The translations under genes were made by a program, and so were the position numbers. A stretch of DNA of 64,000 nucleotides, from assembly GCA_028386065.3 (NCBI GenBank), contig JAKUCV010006204.1, positions 62,001 to 126,000 of the forward strand. Direction: 5' to 3'. Source of the stretch: Turnera subulata. Lineage: Eukaryota > Streptophyta > Magnoliopsida > Malpighiales > Passifloraceae. This document shows positions 10,635 to 22,766 of this stretch, one piece after another. The notes below the pieces were generated by a model, which searched no databases, had not been told where the DNA came from, and worked only from the letters and a program-made list of their open reading frames with translations. Position 1 is the stretch's first letter. Every line of letters begins with the position of its first letter.

Positions 10635-12177
10635 AAAATTTCGTCCTCGAAATTTACAGAATAAGTCAAACAAAACAAGTGCCTAACTAACACAACGGGT
10701 GTCACTCGGTATCAAAATACCGTCGGCCAAAACTACCAAGTAGAACCATCATGTCCATCAATCACATTTCCAAGCAAAAACTCCAATATACCAAGTCGAT
10801 CATCGACTCTAGCCAAACATGATCCATAAAGCATAAGATCGAAGCATTAATCTATGAGTCCTATCCAAACGTCATCAACATTGATAATACCAGAACCCAT
10901 AAACGATTTCGTTTATCATCACTGAACCAAATATATCCAATCTTTTAATCCATTAAGCACATCCTCAAATACGAAACCCAAAATTGTTACCTAAGTAACA
11001 AGATCATCACTCCTATCGTAAATACCTCAAGACCAAAAATCCATAATCTATCTCATGTTTCAAACCTCAAGTATTTCCTTTTACACACACCAATTCAACC
11101 AAATAAAAGTATATATCCCGGATCATACCGTAGCCACTAGAACGCAATCATTACCAAAATATCATAATTATACTTCTATAACTTGGATTCCTCAAAATCC
11201 AAAAGTCCTTTCATAACTCATAGTCATGACTCTGTCTCTCAAACCACGATCATCAACATAATGTTTTTAATAAAGAACCCAATTATTACAAGTTCATTCC
11301 AACACTTACTCTATTATATTCCAAACGTTTAACTCACATCACCTAAGATAAGCTTACAAATCTAACCTTATGACCCAAACATTATCAATATCTACAAGAG
11401 GTGAGTGAACCTACACTTCCACAAGAGTCGTATAATCAAAACCTCCAATTACATCACCGTGATGAGTCAAACCTCAATATGAACACACTATCGGTATCCT
11501 CAATTCGCATATAAGCGATAACTTCAACAACCATTCATGATCAAAACTCTTTAATCACTAACACCATCAATACCTCAAATCTCAACCAAGTTAAATTCCT
11601 CAAGTATCGTTGGAAAACATTTTCCCAAAAAAATACCATTAGATCAACCTCAAATCAATTCGAGAAGTTATCATCTCGAACAAGATTAAATCCATATAAT
11701 CATTTCACAAGTAAATTCAAATCCTCAAGCTCAACCAATCAGACCACGAGCTCAACCAATCAGACCACGAATAACATCATCACCAAGATTACAAGAATCA
11801 TACCCATAAGCATCATATTAGATCATCTCATGACAGATGTAACATCCAAAAACAAACCGATGGTTCTCACTTGTATTGGCCAGTTCCACACAGACAAAAG
11901 ACACAAGCAAAGAGTCAAGAGTCTACACTGACTCTGACAAAACAGTGGATATTCCACAAAATAAACTTTGCTATAGCCTAAGCTATAAAGGCAAGCATGT
12001 CATTCGACAATAATGCCGGGTCACTCCAACCCCCAGCAGGTGCGTGTCCTCCACCGGATCCATAGTACGACTCACTATATGAATGCATATAATAATGCAA
12101 TAGACGACCCAAAAGGAGCAGAATCATGCACATAAGAGCATTAAACATATCAACACATCCCGAAGGATCTACAGCCT

Positions 12178-12189
12178 GCTCCGCTACCA
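12178..12189 (-). other. Primer binding site of the long-LTR Gypsy element
   Basis: On the minus strand the LTR ends GTTTCA, then GT, then TGGTAGCGGAGC followed by AGG. The canonical initiator-Met site in this lineage is TGGTATCAGAGCAGG, so two positions differ. Location and the shared GAGCAGG tail support the call. Confidence 0.7.
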
Positions 12190-14774
12190 ACTGAAACGCC
12201 AGAATCCCAAAATATCCATTTTAATAAATTATAACATGTGAAAGGACCAAATTGCCCTTCTACTCGGGATACGATACAAATAGCATAATCAATGTACAAT
12301 TTTACAATAAACTAAACAAAGAAACAAGTATGCAGCGGAAGACTATAATACATGATGACACATATGCAATGAACCCTATGGATTCGTCCCGAGGAGGAAA
12401 AGCACCGCCACCTGCTGATATGTACTCCTGATCAATGATCAGTTAACCTGTGTAAAGACGTGAGGGGGGTGAGACCAACCACTGTCTCACCGCAATCAAA
12501 TAAACCAGTATATACAAATACAAATCAACTACAAGTACACCGGCATCAGGCAACAGCAACCACAGTGCACAAACAAGTCACAATGAACAATACAAGTCAT
12601 CATCAGACTTCAAACCAACATTGATCTTTAATCGCTTTATTATCACTGTACTTTATTGTTATTACGGTTGAATGTTTTATTAGGGCCCTCTACTATGTGC
12701 GTCGGGCGCGGTAGCGTCTGCAGACCCTCAGGGCAGAAGCCCAAATAAATATACATATATAGAAACACACCGGAATGGGTAAGTTCCGATAAAAAGATAA
12801 CCACTAATAACCAAGTGGCCGACAGCTCTAGGAGGGGTGCTCTCCTCAAGAAATAAATAATACAAAACCTTGGGGTACACCCAATATTCCCGAAGTCGCC
12901 AACACTGTGAGGGGTGCTCTCACCAATGAATAATATAATATCATCAAAGAAACCAAGGGGTACACCCGACATTCCCCAAGGCGCCAGCTCTGTCAGGGTT
13001 ACACTTACTAAAGAACTAATCGAGGGGCATACCCACTTATCCCCTAATCACCCTCTCTGTGAGTATAACTCACTATTATTTCAGGACCCGAGGGGTACCC
13101 TCTCCCCCGCTCGGTGCTACCGGTCAACAACCCCACAGTAGTGTTTTTTTTAATTATGTTATTTTCAATTATGCTCAAACAGTACGTGTGCCATATGTTA
13201 TGATTATTCATGTTTGTGTGGATTTAATATTTTATTCTTAAGTCTGGGCTTCTAGCCCACAGTTCACCCCGCAAACCACAAAACCATATATCATCTTATA
13301 TACTCATAACAAAATGAATCATGCTCAATTGGCATATCATATCACACAGGCACACAATTCACGTAATCTGGCATACAGCATCAAAGACATCATCATTAAG
13401 AAATAAAGTGCAACCAAGAATTTTCACAAAGCAGGAAAGCATGAATGCAGCATTCATTGCCAATCAAATAATACCACTTTATGTACCAAGACAGTGAACC
13501 GTGTATTGTAGGCAGTAAAGCATACAAAGGTTTATATGTCCTCACCTGGTCCAATAGATAGCCAGCATCCAAAACTTTCTCGACATGAAATCATGACGCT
13601 CGTAAGGTATCACCGATGCCTAAGCATTGACACCTGTATCTAGTATAGCATACAGGCGTAATGTGAAACGCATACTTAGTATTTCATAAGTTGTGATAGA
13701 AATCCTTTTATGACAAGAATTCTTATCCAGCATGAGACGTAACTAGGAAGAATTCGTCTCTCGGTCAAATTAATTGTGTGAAACACATTTGAAACTAGAA
13801 ATCCATTTGGAAACCAAATGCACAGACACCAAGGTTTCATGGCTCAACACCTCATGGCGAAAACTATTAGACTGATAACAATTTTTGAATTTAGAAATTT
13901 TGCGTTGAAATCAAGTTAAAACCACTTTAGTTGTCACCCCACATTTAGAATATATAAGTGACTAGGTGTCAAAATTTCAGTTTAAACAGTGCCCATAAAC
14001 ACGATTTGATAACAAGGAATTTCAAAAAACCATATAAACCCATGTGAGACGCGCTAAGCTAAAGTTGATACCAAAGCCCACAAAAGCTATGTTAAATCTT
14101 TGTGCTTTAATGTATAAGTATCAACCTTTACTCTATGTGTTCTTCTAGCCAACATAGACAAGTACTTAAATGCATATTCTCGTAGTTAAATAACCAATTG
14201 TTGCCCGCAAGACACTTTGCCACATGTATCAAACTAGAGTTTGGTATTCTGTAAGTAAGAACCAAGCACGTATTTGCATTGCTTTCTCTAAAAACTCTTT
14301 AATAAATTTACCAGGACTTGAAACGACTTCCTAATCATGTTGGGCAGCACTATGAACCCCAAAACAAAAAAAAGAATTATTATCAATATCTACTTGAAAA
14401 CCCAAAATAATTTTATTACATTTCATGACAGATTCAACGCAACATTCACAAAGGAATAGTATGGTTCCTTACCCAGTAAAAATTCAAATGAATTCATATG
14501 CACAAGTGTTAACCAAACAACCGATCCAACACCAAAACACCAATAATAACTGCAACCCAACACAGGATTCAAAGGAAAGAATCGCCAGAGCACTTACCGG
14601 AACCAAAACTCGAAGGCCTCAATCCGACTGAACCACGATTCCAAGCTCTGCAACCCACTGTCGGAATCCTCTACCAAGGTCTCGGCACATAACAACACAC
14701 CCGACTGCCACGCCCCGACACAAGCCACCAGCCCGATTCCAGCCAACCAGAACACAACAAACACCGTCGTCAAC

Positions 14775-17700
14775 TGTAACGCCCCGAATTTTCAGAATTT
14801 GATTTTTCTCAGAATTTTCGAAATTTTAATTCCAATCTTACCCTTGGGGTATTTTCGAGTTTTAGTCGAAGAAATAAATTACTATGCCTTGGAAATGTCA
14901 ATTTTAAGTGGGTGTCGTCCATGGTTCGGGTTCCGTTGGAAACGGATCCGAGAACAGGGTGAAACGCGAAGATTAACGGAGGGTACTATGAAACTACGTC
15001 GTTTTGGAATTTTGAAAAAAAAAAAAGGAAAGCTGCAGGTCAACGGGGCGGGTTGACCGCGCCAAGCTAAATGACACGACGTCGTTTTGGGCTTGGTGGG
15101 TCAAAACCCTAGTTGGCCTTCCCCTTTTCTCTTCTTCTTCTCTTTTCTTTTTTCTTCCTCCTTTTCTTCTTTGGCCGCCGCACCCTACCCTTCTTCCTTC
15201 TCTTCTCTTCTCTTCTCCTCCTTCGTTCTCTCTCTCTTCTCTTCTCTCTCTCTCGTTTTTCCTCTCTTCTTCTTCCCTCTTCTTTTCTCTCCCTCTCTCC
15301 CTCACGTCTGCGCCCACACATCGACCTCCTGCCCTCAACGCCGTCGTCTTCTCTTTCCCCTCGGGTCGACGTCGCCGCCGCTGCGAGCTCGGGTAAGCCT
15401 CCTTGCTTCTTCTCTTCCGTTCTCTCCTCTATTCTCCTCTCCTCTTGGTTTTTGACTTTCTCTTCGATTGTGTGTGGTGTGCTGTCGCGGGTTGTGTTGT
15501 TGTTGTTTGGATCGATGGCGTGGTGGTGTGCTGCGGTGTTGATGGGGCTGTGTCGGGGACGGGTGTTGCGAACGGTGGTGGTTGGATTTGTGTTTTTGGT
15601 GGCCGGTATTGGTGGTGCTCGGTGGGGCGTTGCTGCTCGTGTTTGTGTAGCAGCGGGTGCGTGTTTTGTTGGCTGCGGAATCGGCGGCGTGACGTGGCCG
15701 GACACGCGCGGGCTGTCTCTTTCCGGTAAGTTCAGCCCACCCTTTTGCTGCAAATTAGTGATTTAATTGGTTGCTGAATTGTTGAATTGAACCTTTGGTT
15801 GGTTTCGGGTTATGGCAGTGTTGTTGATTGGAATCAGCAGGTTGTTTGGAGGTTGGTTTCATCGTTTTGGTGTCGTTGTGCATTTTCCGGCGAGGTTCAC
15901 TGGAATCCGGCGAAGGCTCGGGAATTTTTCGGCGAGGCTCGGGAATTTTCTGGCGAAGGTTCGGGTTTTGATTCCGGCATTATACTTGATGTATAATTTG
16001 TGTTATTCATGGCATGTACCTAGTTAATTTGGATTAGGTTTTGTAATATTGTTAAGGTACATAGTGGTAAATCGAGTACGGGAGTTTGTGTGGAATATAA
16101 CCGGGAATTTACCGACACGGGTAGAACCTTAGGCCGGGAATCTTTGGGATCGGATTAACCTTGGACTTAAGTAATGGGCTTTAAGCCAAATCCTATGCTT
16201 GGCTTAATAAGGACTTAAGGAAGTGGGCTTTAGGCCCGGAAATTGTAATTGGGCTTAGATTGGACTTTAGGCCGGGAATTCATAAACGACATAATGAGCG
16301 GGCCATAGGCTCGGGAACTAATCTTGGACTTAGTTGGGCTTAAGCCCGGTGAACCTTAGGTCCCGATACTCGGAGTTTTGGTGAGAGAACTTTAAGTCGG
16401 GTTTAGACCCGGGAATTTCATAATTGGCTAACTAGGGACGGGTTTAACTCAGTTGAGCATTATAGATACATGCATGCACGTCTTTATTGCTATTGTTTGT
16501 AATTTGTTGTGTGTGCCGGTATTCAGGCACGGGTAACACCTCGGGAGCTAGAGGATCTGTTTTGGGAAAAGCTCCACAGGACAATCGTCGTTGAGGTGAC
16601 TTTATATGTCTTTTTATGTTTGTATGCATGAGCTCGTTCGAATGGTTTGTTTGAGTTGCATGCTTGTTTGCTAACATGCTGTAATCTGTATTGTGTGCCT
16701 AAGTGTATTATTTGCTTATGAGCTGGATGTTTAGAGTTGTTATGGATTATAACATGTGGTGTGATTTTGGGTGTTTGTGTGATGTATTATGGGTCGGAGA
16801 CCCGGTGATCTGTTTGAGCTGTTTTATCACACAACCCTGTTAAATCACAATCTCTTGGCACACATGAACTCGTAATTGGTGAATAAGAATAATGAACAGT
16901 AGAAGTTAGGCTACTGTGTGCTGATGACCGGTAGTTTCGAGCGGGAAGTGATACCCCTCGGGTTTGCATGCGGGTTAGCATGTGGTATGCGGATTTGCAT
17001 ATGGGTTTGTGATGACCGGTTTCTACCTCCCCCTTTCTACCTCCCTCTTTCTCTCTGTCTCTCTCTCTCTCTATATGGTTATGTTGGGCTTCGTGCCTGG
17101 TTGTATTTGGGCTTATGCCTGGTTGTCTCATGAGACGGGACCGAGCTCGACGCACACAGTAAGGGGCCCTGAATAATAAACTATAATAAGAAAACTTAAT
17201 ACACAACAGATGGAGAATAATGAACTGCTTGCTTGATTGTGTTGGCATGTTAGTACTGATTGTTGTATGTTTGCATGCTTGTTATGTTGCTCTTCTTTCC
17301 TTTCGGACTTGATCTGCACACTCTCATAATTAGTCTTATATTGCTCACTGAGTAGGCGACTCACATAATCGCCAACGTTGTTTTTCAGACCCATAGATAG
17401 TGTGCAGTCTCTTTCTTCTTTTCCCGGAGTACGGACGTGGACATCCCAGCAGGTAGCTGTGCTTGTTCTCCCGGATTGGATCCATAGAGTCGGCATGCAT
17501 GTTGTTTTATTTCTATTATTTTTACTCCGTTTGACTTTTCCGCTACATTGGATTTATTGAGATGTCACTATTGATTCTGGATTATTTTATCGGCGGTTTG
17601 CCGGGATTTATTATTGATGATGTATCGGCAGGATGTCGGGTTTGATTTGAGGATTGCTAGGCCAATTTGACTATGTTTGTTATGACATCTCTTTTTATTG

Positions 17701-17813
17701 AGGATTTTGGATATTGTTTTTGATATTGATTTTTTTGTCCCGGGTTTCAAGGGTATTTTGGTAATTTCCTTGAGTTTTAGTATTTATTGTTAAATTGGGA
17801 CACGGGTGTTTCA
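14775..17813 (+). mobile_element. Solo LTR, Tekay/Del-like Gypsy, plus strand
   Basis: 3039 bp starting TGTAACGCCCCGAAT and ending GGTGTTTCA, flanked by tcaac at 14770-14774 and 17814-17818. The host LTR resumes exactly at the right-hand duplication when compared with 9750-9790. No internal domain is present, so it is a solo LTR left by recombination between LTRs. It shares blocks in opposite orientation with 12192-13763 and with 33827-37174 (GAGTAGGCGACTCA near 17351, GGGCCCTGAATAAT near 17164), so it belongs to the same broad family. Confidence 0.92.
15118..15313 (+). repeat. Polypyrimidine tract inside the solo LTR
   Basis: About 195 bp almost wholly C and T, built of irregular TCTTC, TTTTCT and CTCTC units. 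Open frames of 114-217 residues on both strands across it translate to Phe/Leu/Ser or Glu/Arg/Lys runs and are composition artefacts. In plant LTRs such tracts often lie just downstream of the transcription start; no start is proven here. Confidence 0.8.
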
Positions 17814-18672
17814 TCAACACCCTAGCATCCGCCGCAACAAACCTAAAAGAAAAGAACCAACCAAACGGGTTAATTCCCCAACAGCAAAGACGAAGACAAG
17901 AATAAGAGGAAACAAAAGAGGCGGCGAGCTTACCAGGCGATGGCGAAGAAGCCAACGGCGACGCCTCGTCGAGCCTCCTCCCAGTTGTCCTCTCTTCATC
18001 CTGCAGCGGCAGCAACGGTAGTGGCGTTCATTGCAGAAGAAGCAAAAGAGAGATGTGTAGATGGCGGCAAGAGAGAAAGCGAGCGGCGGCTTATCAGTAG
18101 CACACAGTAGCGGCCGATCGAAAAGGAGAAAGAGGTGAGGAAAGAAACAGAGAGAGTTAAGAAAACTAGGAGAGAGAAGTCGGGTAAGGGCGGCTGCAAG
18201 TGAGGAAGAGGGGAAAGAAAATGAGGGGAAGAGAAAGTAGGGTTACGCAGACAGATCAAGCTGACAAGCCTCAATTGACGTTAAATGATGACGTTTCCTT
18301 AACAGGCTTCCTCCAAAACAACTCTGTTATGGATATTAAACAAGGGTCTAAGTCAGCATGTGAACCTCCAGTCAAAACACAAGCATTTTAGTATTTTGTG
18401 AACCCCACTGGCTGAAACTGCGTAGTTTTTATCAAAACTACAAACAACCCTGTGTTTCGTGCATAGAAGCATTTTTTTTATTTTCAAAGGAATTCCAACT
18501 TAGGAATCAATTCCAAAATTAAATTCAATAGATCCACCAAAAAATAAATAAATAAGGAATTTCCTGTTGTCCCAAAACTTCATGTAAATTTCCAAGAGGG
18601 TAATATTAGAGTAAAATTCCAAAAATTCCAAAAATTCACAGAAATTAAATACTGAAAATTCTGGGCGTTACA

Positions 18673-20670
18673 TCCTTAATTCTATGATGCCCCGAGTGAT
18701 GCTGGTGCGCATTTCCCCTATTGAACCAGTGAGGCGGATCTCTTGGGCAGAAATGCTCTCCTGGAGGCGCTGTTGTCGTTCCCCTTGAGCATTGAGAGCG
18801 TCAAGTAGGCGGTTTTGGTTCTGAAGGATTGGAATAATTTGTTGGCCAATCCAATCCTGCATCTGCACCATGATATCTAGTAGTTGTTCTCGGGTGACAG
18901 CCTGGGCCTGTCCCTTGGGTCGTTGGGTTGCTGGAGGGATGCCTTGTGGCTACTGCCGGTTCGGATTACGCTGGGCCTATCCCTGAGGCTGTGCCTCGCC
19001 CTGTGCGACTTCCACTTCCACAACCTGTCCCTCAGGCTGTTCCCCTACTTGTTCGGCAGCCTCTTCCTCAGCCTGTTCCTGAGGCTGTGGTGGGGGATGA
19101 TTGAGGCGGTTGAGAATGGTGTCGTCGATCCAAACCGTGCCTTCATCTTCCTAGAATTGGTTGAGGGGAAGGCCACAATGCCGTGCCAATGTTGTAATTA
19201 TTCCTGCACCTGGAAGGTACTATGCCTGACGTTGTGTGTAGAATCAGCAGAGAATAAAATAGCCTGTGTTGAGGGGCTGTCGGTGAACCATGCAGTAGAG
19301 GATGAAAAGCTCCTCGGTTTGTACTGTCAGACGGCTCCGGTTCCTGTCATAGATGTTGTGCGCAAGGAAATGCTGAATGATTCGGAGGCTGCGACGGTGG
19401 AAAGATGTAGCGCTGCTGGAGGAGGAGTTGTAGCCTGGTGTGTTTGAAATTTCCCTCCAGAACGTCTCTGTGTCAAAGTTTCTAGGCCTCTCCTGGTGTC
19501 CATCGTTGCTTAGGCCAAAAATGGCGTTGAACTGGGTAACTGTGAGAACCCGGTTCTCGTTGCCCAACCTGAATCGGGTGACGCCGTCTTGGCGTGCTGT
19601 GGGTGGCTGATAGGAAAGAGAATAGTAGAATTCTCGGGTGAGATCCTCGTAAGTGTTCTCTACATGCGTGGCAAAGTTCAACCACCCAATCGGTTGAAGC
19701 AACTGCCTGATGCTGTTTCGGAGGTCGATGTGTCGTAGGGCGTTCATATGGAGCCATCTGCTTACAAGCACAATCTGAGATTGTGCTCGTGTCCATGCCC
19801 TTCTGTGGTCAACACTCACTGCCCGAAAAACGAATGGCTGGATGGCGGCCTCTTGTTCGGCCTGTTCTTCTTCCAACCGGCCAGGTTCTTCTTCCTTGTC
19901 TTCCCTCTGTTCCTCTTTTTCTTCTTCTGCACTAGGGGGTGGGGTGTTGGGTTCTCGAGGGCGATCCTGGTTGCGTTTGGATCGTCCATCATTATTTGTT
20001 GCTGTGGGGGTGGGTGTTGATGGGCTGGCTGTAGCGGCGGTTTTGAATTTAGAGGTGGCGGAGCGGGTGCGAGGGCGTTTGATGGGTCGGGTTGGGGTTG
20101 TTGGTAGGTTAGGGGTGGCGGTAGATGATTCAGGGGAGTTTCCACCGTCATATCTATGATTTCCGATTCAGGGACGGCGATGCCCTTTTTGGGGTGCACT
20201 TCAGTGGTGGTGGTGGTGTCAATTTCGGGAGGGGGGTCTAGGTTTTGGTCTATCCCGCTGCCGGGACTTGTAATTTGGGGACGAGGGCGGCGGATGTAAT
20301 GGGTGAGTGGGGTTGTTTGTATGGTGGATGGTGCAGCTTCAATAATGGTGGGTGTGGTGGTTGTGGTGTCTGTGGGTAGTGCAGGCAGGGCGAGGAGGGG
20401 TGGGGGTGGGGTCTCTTGTGGTGGGTAAAGGCGAGCGAACTCGCTAATGAGGATGTGGAGGGGAGGGAGGTCTGGGTGTAGTTGGGCTGTGGGGGTGACG
20501 GGGAGGGGTTCCAGTGGTGGTGGATTGATGGGTAAGGTTCGTTGGATGGTTTGGAATAGGGGATGGGTGATGGTGTAGGTGTCTATGGTGTTGAGGGTTG
20601 GGGGGTTAGGGTTAGGTTGGGTTGAGGAAGAAGGAGGGGTTGTGGGTGCGGTGTTTTTGCCGCCGGCCAT
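18673..20670 (-). pseudogene. Env-like ORF of the Athila-like element
   Basis: Starts ATG at 20670. The first 284 residues are unusually rich in Pro, Thr and Gln and end in a Lys/Arg-rich stretch; no signal peptide or membrane segment is evident. A frameshift near 19876-19816 leads into a 210-residue block carrying WLHMNALRHIDLRNSIRQLL, REFYYSLSY, VTRFRLGN and FGLSNDGHQERP. This is the type of domain annotated in plants as Athila ORF1 or putative plant transposon protein. After a stop at 19244 coding similarity weakens, but a Gln-rich coiled-coil-like frame (18871-18673) precedes the insertion of the long-LTR element, which truncates the gene. Its position after integrase matches the env-like ORF of Athila elements. 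Its biochemical role is unknown. Confidence 0.7.
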
Positions 20671-21602
20671 TATGGTGAAGGGAGGAATTTTGTATTTTTA
20701 GGGTTTGCAGCAGTGGGTAGGCGAGAGGAAGAAGATAAAGTGCAAATGGCAAGTGTAGGGGTTTTCTTTTAAAGCCAATGAATAGGTGCAACAATTGGTG
20801 AAGCGGTGGAAAAATGAAGGGTTAAGGCTGCTGAGTAATGATTGTTGCCGCCCATTCATAAATGTGTGTGCCCCCCATTTTAGAGTTTTGGTGGTGTCCA
20901 TTCACATGAATGACAAGTAGGTAAAAGAGGCATAATTATGTTGGGCAGATTTTATGACGCGTGAGACAAATCTTCTCCTGTTCCTCTTTTTGCACTGGGT
21001 ACTATAGCCAAAACAGGCTGAGCCTGTTTGTGACTACAGGGCCACAGGTTGTTACTTGGTGGAGACATTGTGTACAAGGAGAGAATTGTTTCCTATATTT
21101 AGCGAAACCCTAATTCTAGTTGGTCCGTTTGAGGCCCCTTACTGCTAAATATCCTCTAAGTGCGAGAAATCGTCTAGATGAGGGGTAAGATTACGATGGA
21201 AGTTCGACACAGGCTCAGCCTATGATGAGGCTGTGGTGAGCCTGTGTAGCATCAAAATACTCCTTTCCGTAAAAATTATTGAAGCTAACTATTTAATAAG
21301 GTATAGAGGATCTTCCCTGACGAATTTCTGACATGATGATTCCTTTCCTTGAATTGCAACATCTAGTAAAAACAAAAGAAAACACACAGAAGGAAAAACA
21401 AACATACTGAAAGAAAGTAAAGGAAAGAAAAATTGAAAATTACCACACTTGGGGTACTCCCAGGTGCGTGCTTCTTTTACGTCTTTTAGCTAGAGTCCTC
21501 CTCATTTTGCTAGTTAGGAGGTGGATCAAGGAGAAATTGAATCTCCTGATACTCATCGGTCCTTGTGTGATACAGCTTCAACCTGTGCCCATTTACCTTG
21601 AA
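20671..21602 (-). other. Spacer between integrase and env-like ORF
   Basis: Non-coding on both strands as far as can be seen. It carries several copies of the Athila palindrome family: a perfect ACAGGCTGAGCCTGT at 21013-21027 and a degenerate cluster around 21205-21245. A few short A-rich runs lie near 21360-21440. Confidence 0.6.
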
Positions 21603-22766
21603 TTAATGTGTCTGCTCATTATAGATTTCAATAGCTCCATGTGGGTAATAGTGTGACACCTTGAAGGGTCCGGACCATCTTGATCGAAGCTTTCCAGGGA
21701 ACAGCTTCAGCCGAGAGTTGTAAAGAAGAACTTGGTCACCTTCTTTGAATTTCTTGGGCTGGATCCTATTGTCATGCCACTTTTTTATCTTTTCCTTGTA
21801 TAACTTGGCATTCTCATATGCTTCCAGCATTAGCTCGTCCAATTCATTGAGTTGCAACAGCCTCTGCTCTCCCACGGCCTGTGTATCAAAGTTTAGAGCC
21901 TTAATGGCCCAGTACGCCTTGTGTTCAAGTTCCACAGGTGGGTGGCAAGCTTTCCCAAAGATGAGGCGGTATGCCCAAAGAGCATCATCGAGCTTTACTG
22001 CCCAATCCTTGCGTGATGGTCCCACTGTTTTCTCCAAAATTATCTTGACCTCTCTATTTGTCACCTCGACTTGGCCACTTGTTTGAGGATGGTAGGGAGT
22101 GGCCACTTTGTGTCTTATTCCATATTTCCTCAAGAGAGCTTCAAATTGTCGATTTCAAAAATGGGCACCACCATCACTGATTATGGCTCTAGGTGTGCCA
22201 AATCGAGTGAAGATATTTTTCTTCAGGAACCATGTCACTACCTTGGCATCACTGGTCGGGGAGGCCACAACCTTAACCCATTTGGAAACATAATCAACGG
22301 CTACCAGAATGTAGTTATTCCCGTACGAACTTGGGAATGGTCCCATGAAATCGTTCCCCCAAATATCAAACATCTCCACCTCAAGAATGGCCTATTGTGG
22401 CATTTCTTGCCATCTGGAGATGTTCCATGTCCGCTGGCATTCTTTGCAAGCTACCACCCAATTGCGCGCATCCTTGAACAAAGTAAGCCAATATAGGCCA
22501 GCTTGTAGGACCATGGAGGCTGTCCTGGTTGCGCCATGGTGTCCTCCATACTGAGCATTGTGGCAACTGTGCAGGACCTGTGCCACCTCTTCTTCAGGAA
22601 TGCACCGCGTGATCATTCCATCTCCACACCTTCAGAACAGTAAAGGCTCATACCAGAGGTAGTTCTTCATGTTAGAGAAGAACTTCTTCCTCTGAGAATA
22701 ACTCAGGTCAGGTGGAAGGGCTCCACAAGCTAAGAAGTTAACAATTTCTGCTTACCACGGCATGAT
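21603..22766 (-). pseudogene. pol: Athila-like integrase
   Basis: One continuous frame with several TAG/TGA stops. Reading leftward: the zinc-binding half (HNAQYGGHHG and CKECQR, near 22560-22430), then the catalytic core with [17 protein letters not shown] followed by a stop, and [12 protein letters not shown]...NREVK carrying the catalytic glutamate. The C-terminal region has [29 protein letters not shown] and RWSGPFKV, standard for plant Gypsy integrases. At least three in-frame stops separate 22616, 22379 and 22133. It would insert the cDNA copy; it is now inactive. Confidence 0.88.

Larger units (their letters stand above)
10618..12191 (-). other. Internal region without recognisable gag-pol
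   Basis: 1574 bp of AT-rich sequence between the polypurine tract and the primer site. The only frame over 200 bp starts at the primer site (12190-11978, 70 residues, rich in Met, Leu, Ser and Gly) and matches no Gag motif that can be named. With LTRs of about 3.4 kb and so short an interior, the element resembles a large-LTR derivative that would need proteins in trans. An alternative is internal deletion of a full element. Confidence 0.7.
1..18672 (-). mobile_element. Long-LTR Gypsy element, apparently non-autonomous, two later insertions inside
   Basis: Read on the minus strand: 5' LTR 18672-12192, primer site, 1.57-kb internal region 12191-10618, polypurine tract, then 3' LTR from 10617 leftward past the window start. 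Bases 1-591 plus 9336-10617 align with the corresponding parts of 12192-18672 once the Copia element and a nested solo LTR are removed. LTR ends are TGTAACGCCC...GTTTCA, and the primer site and polypurine tract resemble the Tekay/Del chromovirus lineage. No gag or pol is recognisable in the internal region. It inserted into the env-like ORF of the Athila-like element; the adjacent right-hand bases tcctt (18673-18677) are the candidate TSD, but the left copy is outside the window. Confidence 0.88.
12192..18672 (-). repeat. 5' LTR of the long-LTR Gypsy element, interrupted by a solo LTR
   Basis: Plus-strand limits TGAAACGCC (12192) and GGGCGTTACA (18672). The true LTR length is about 3437 bp after removing 14775-17813 and one copy of its duplication tcaac. 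It contains blocks shared with the other long LTRs in the window: AGGGCCCTCTACTATGTGCG near 12680, CGACAGCTCTAGGAGGGG near 12820 and CGAGGGGTACCCTCTC near 13090. Confidence 0.88.

Noticed and set aside
12063..12082. TAGTACGACTCACTATATGA resembles the T7 phage promoter (17 of 20 positions)
   Set aside because: It lies inside the internal region of the long-LTR Gypsy element, with no cloning-vector sequence around it and three mismatches including the start positions. Chance resemblance is the simplest reading; contamination would bring polylinker sequence.
15087..15766. Long ORFs of 114-217 residues on both strands
   Set aside because: Created by the polypyrimidine tract; low-complexity Phe/Leu/Ser or Glu/Arg/Lys translations within a solo LTR.
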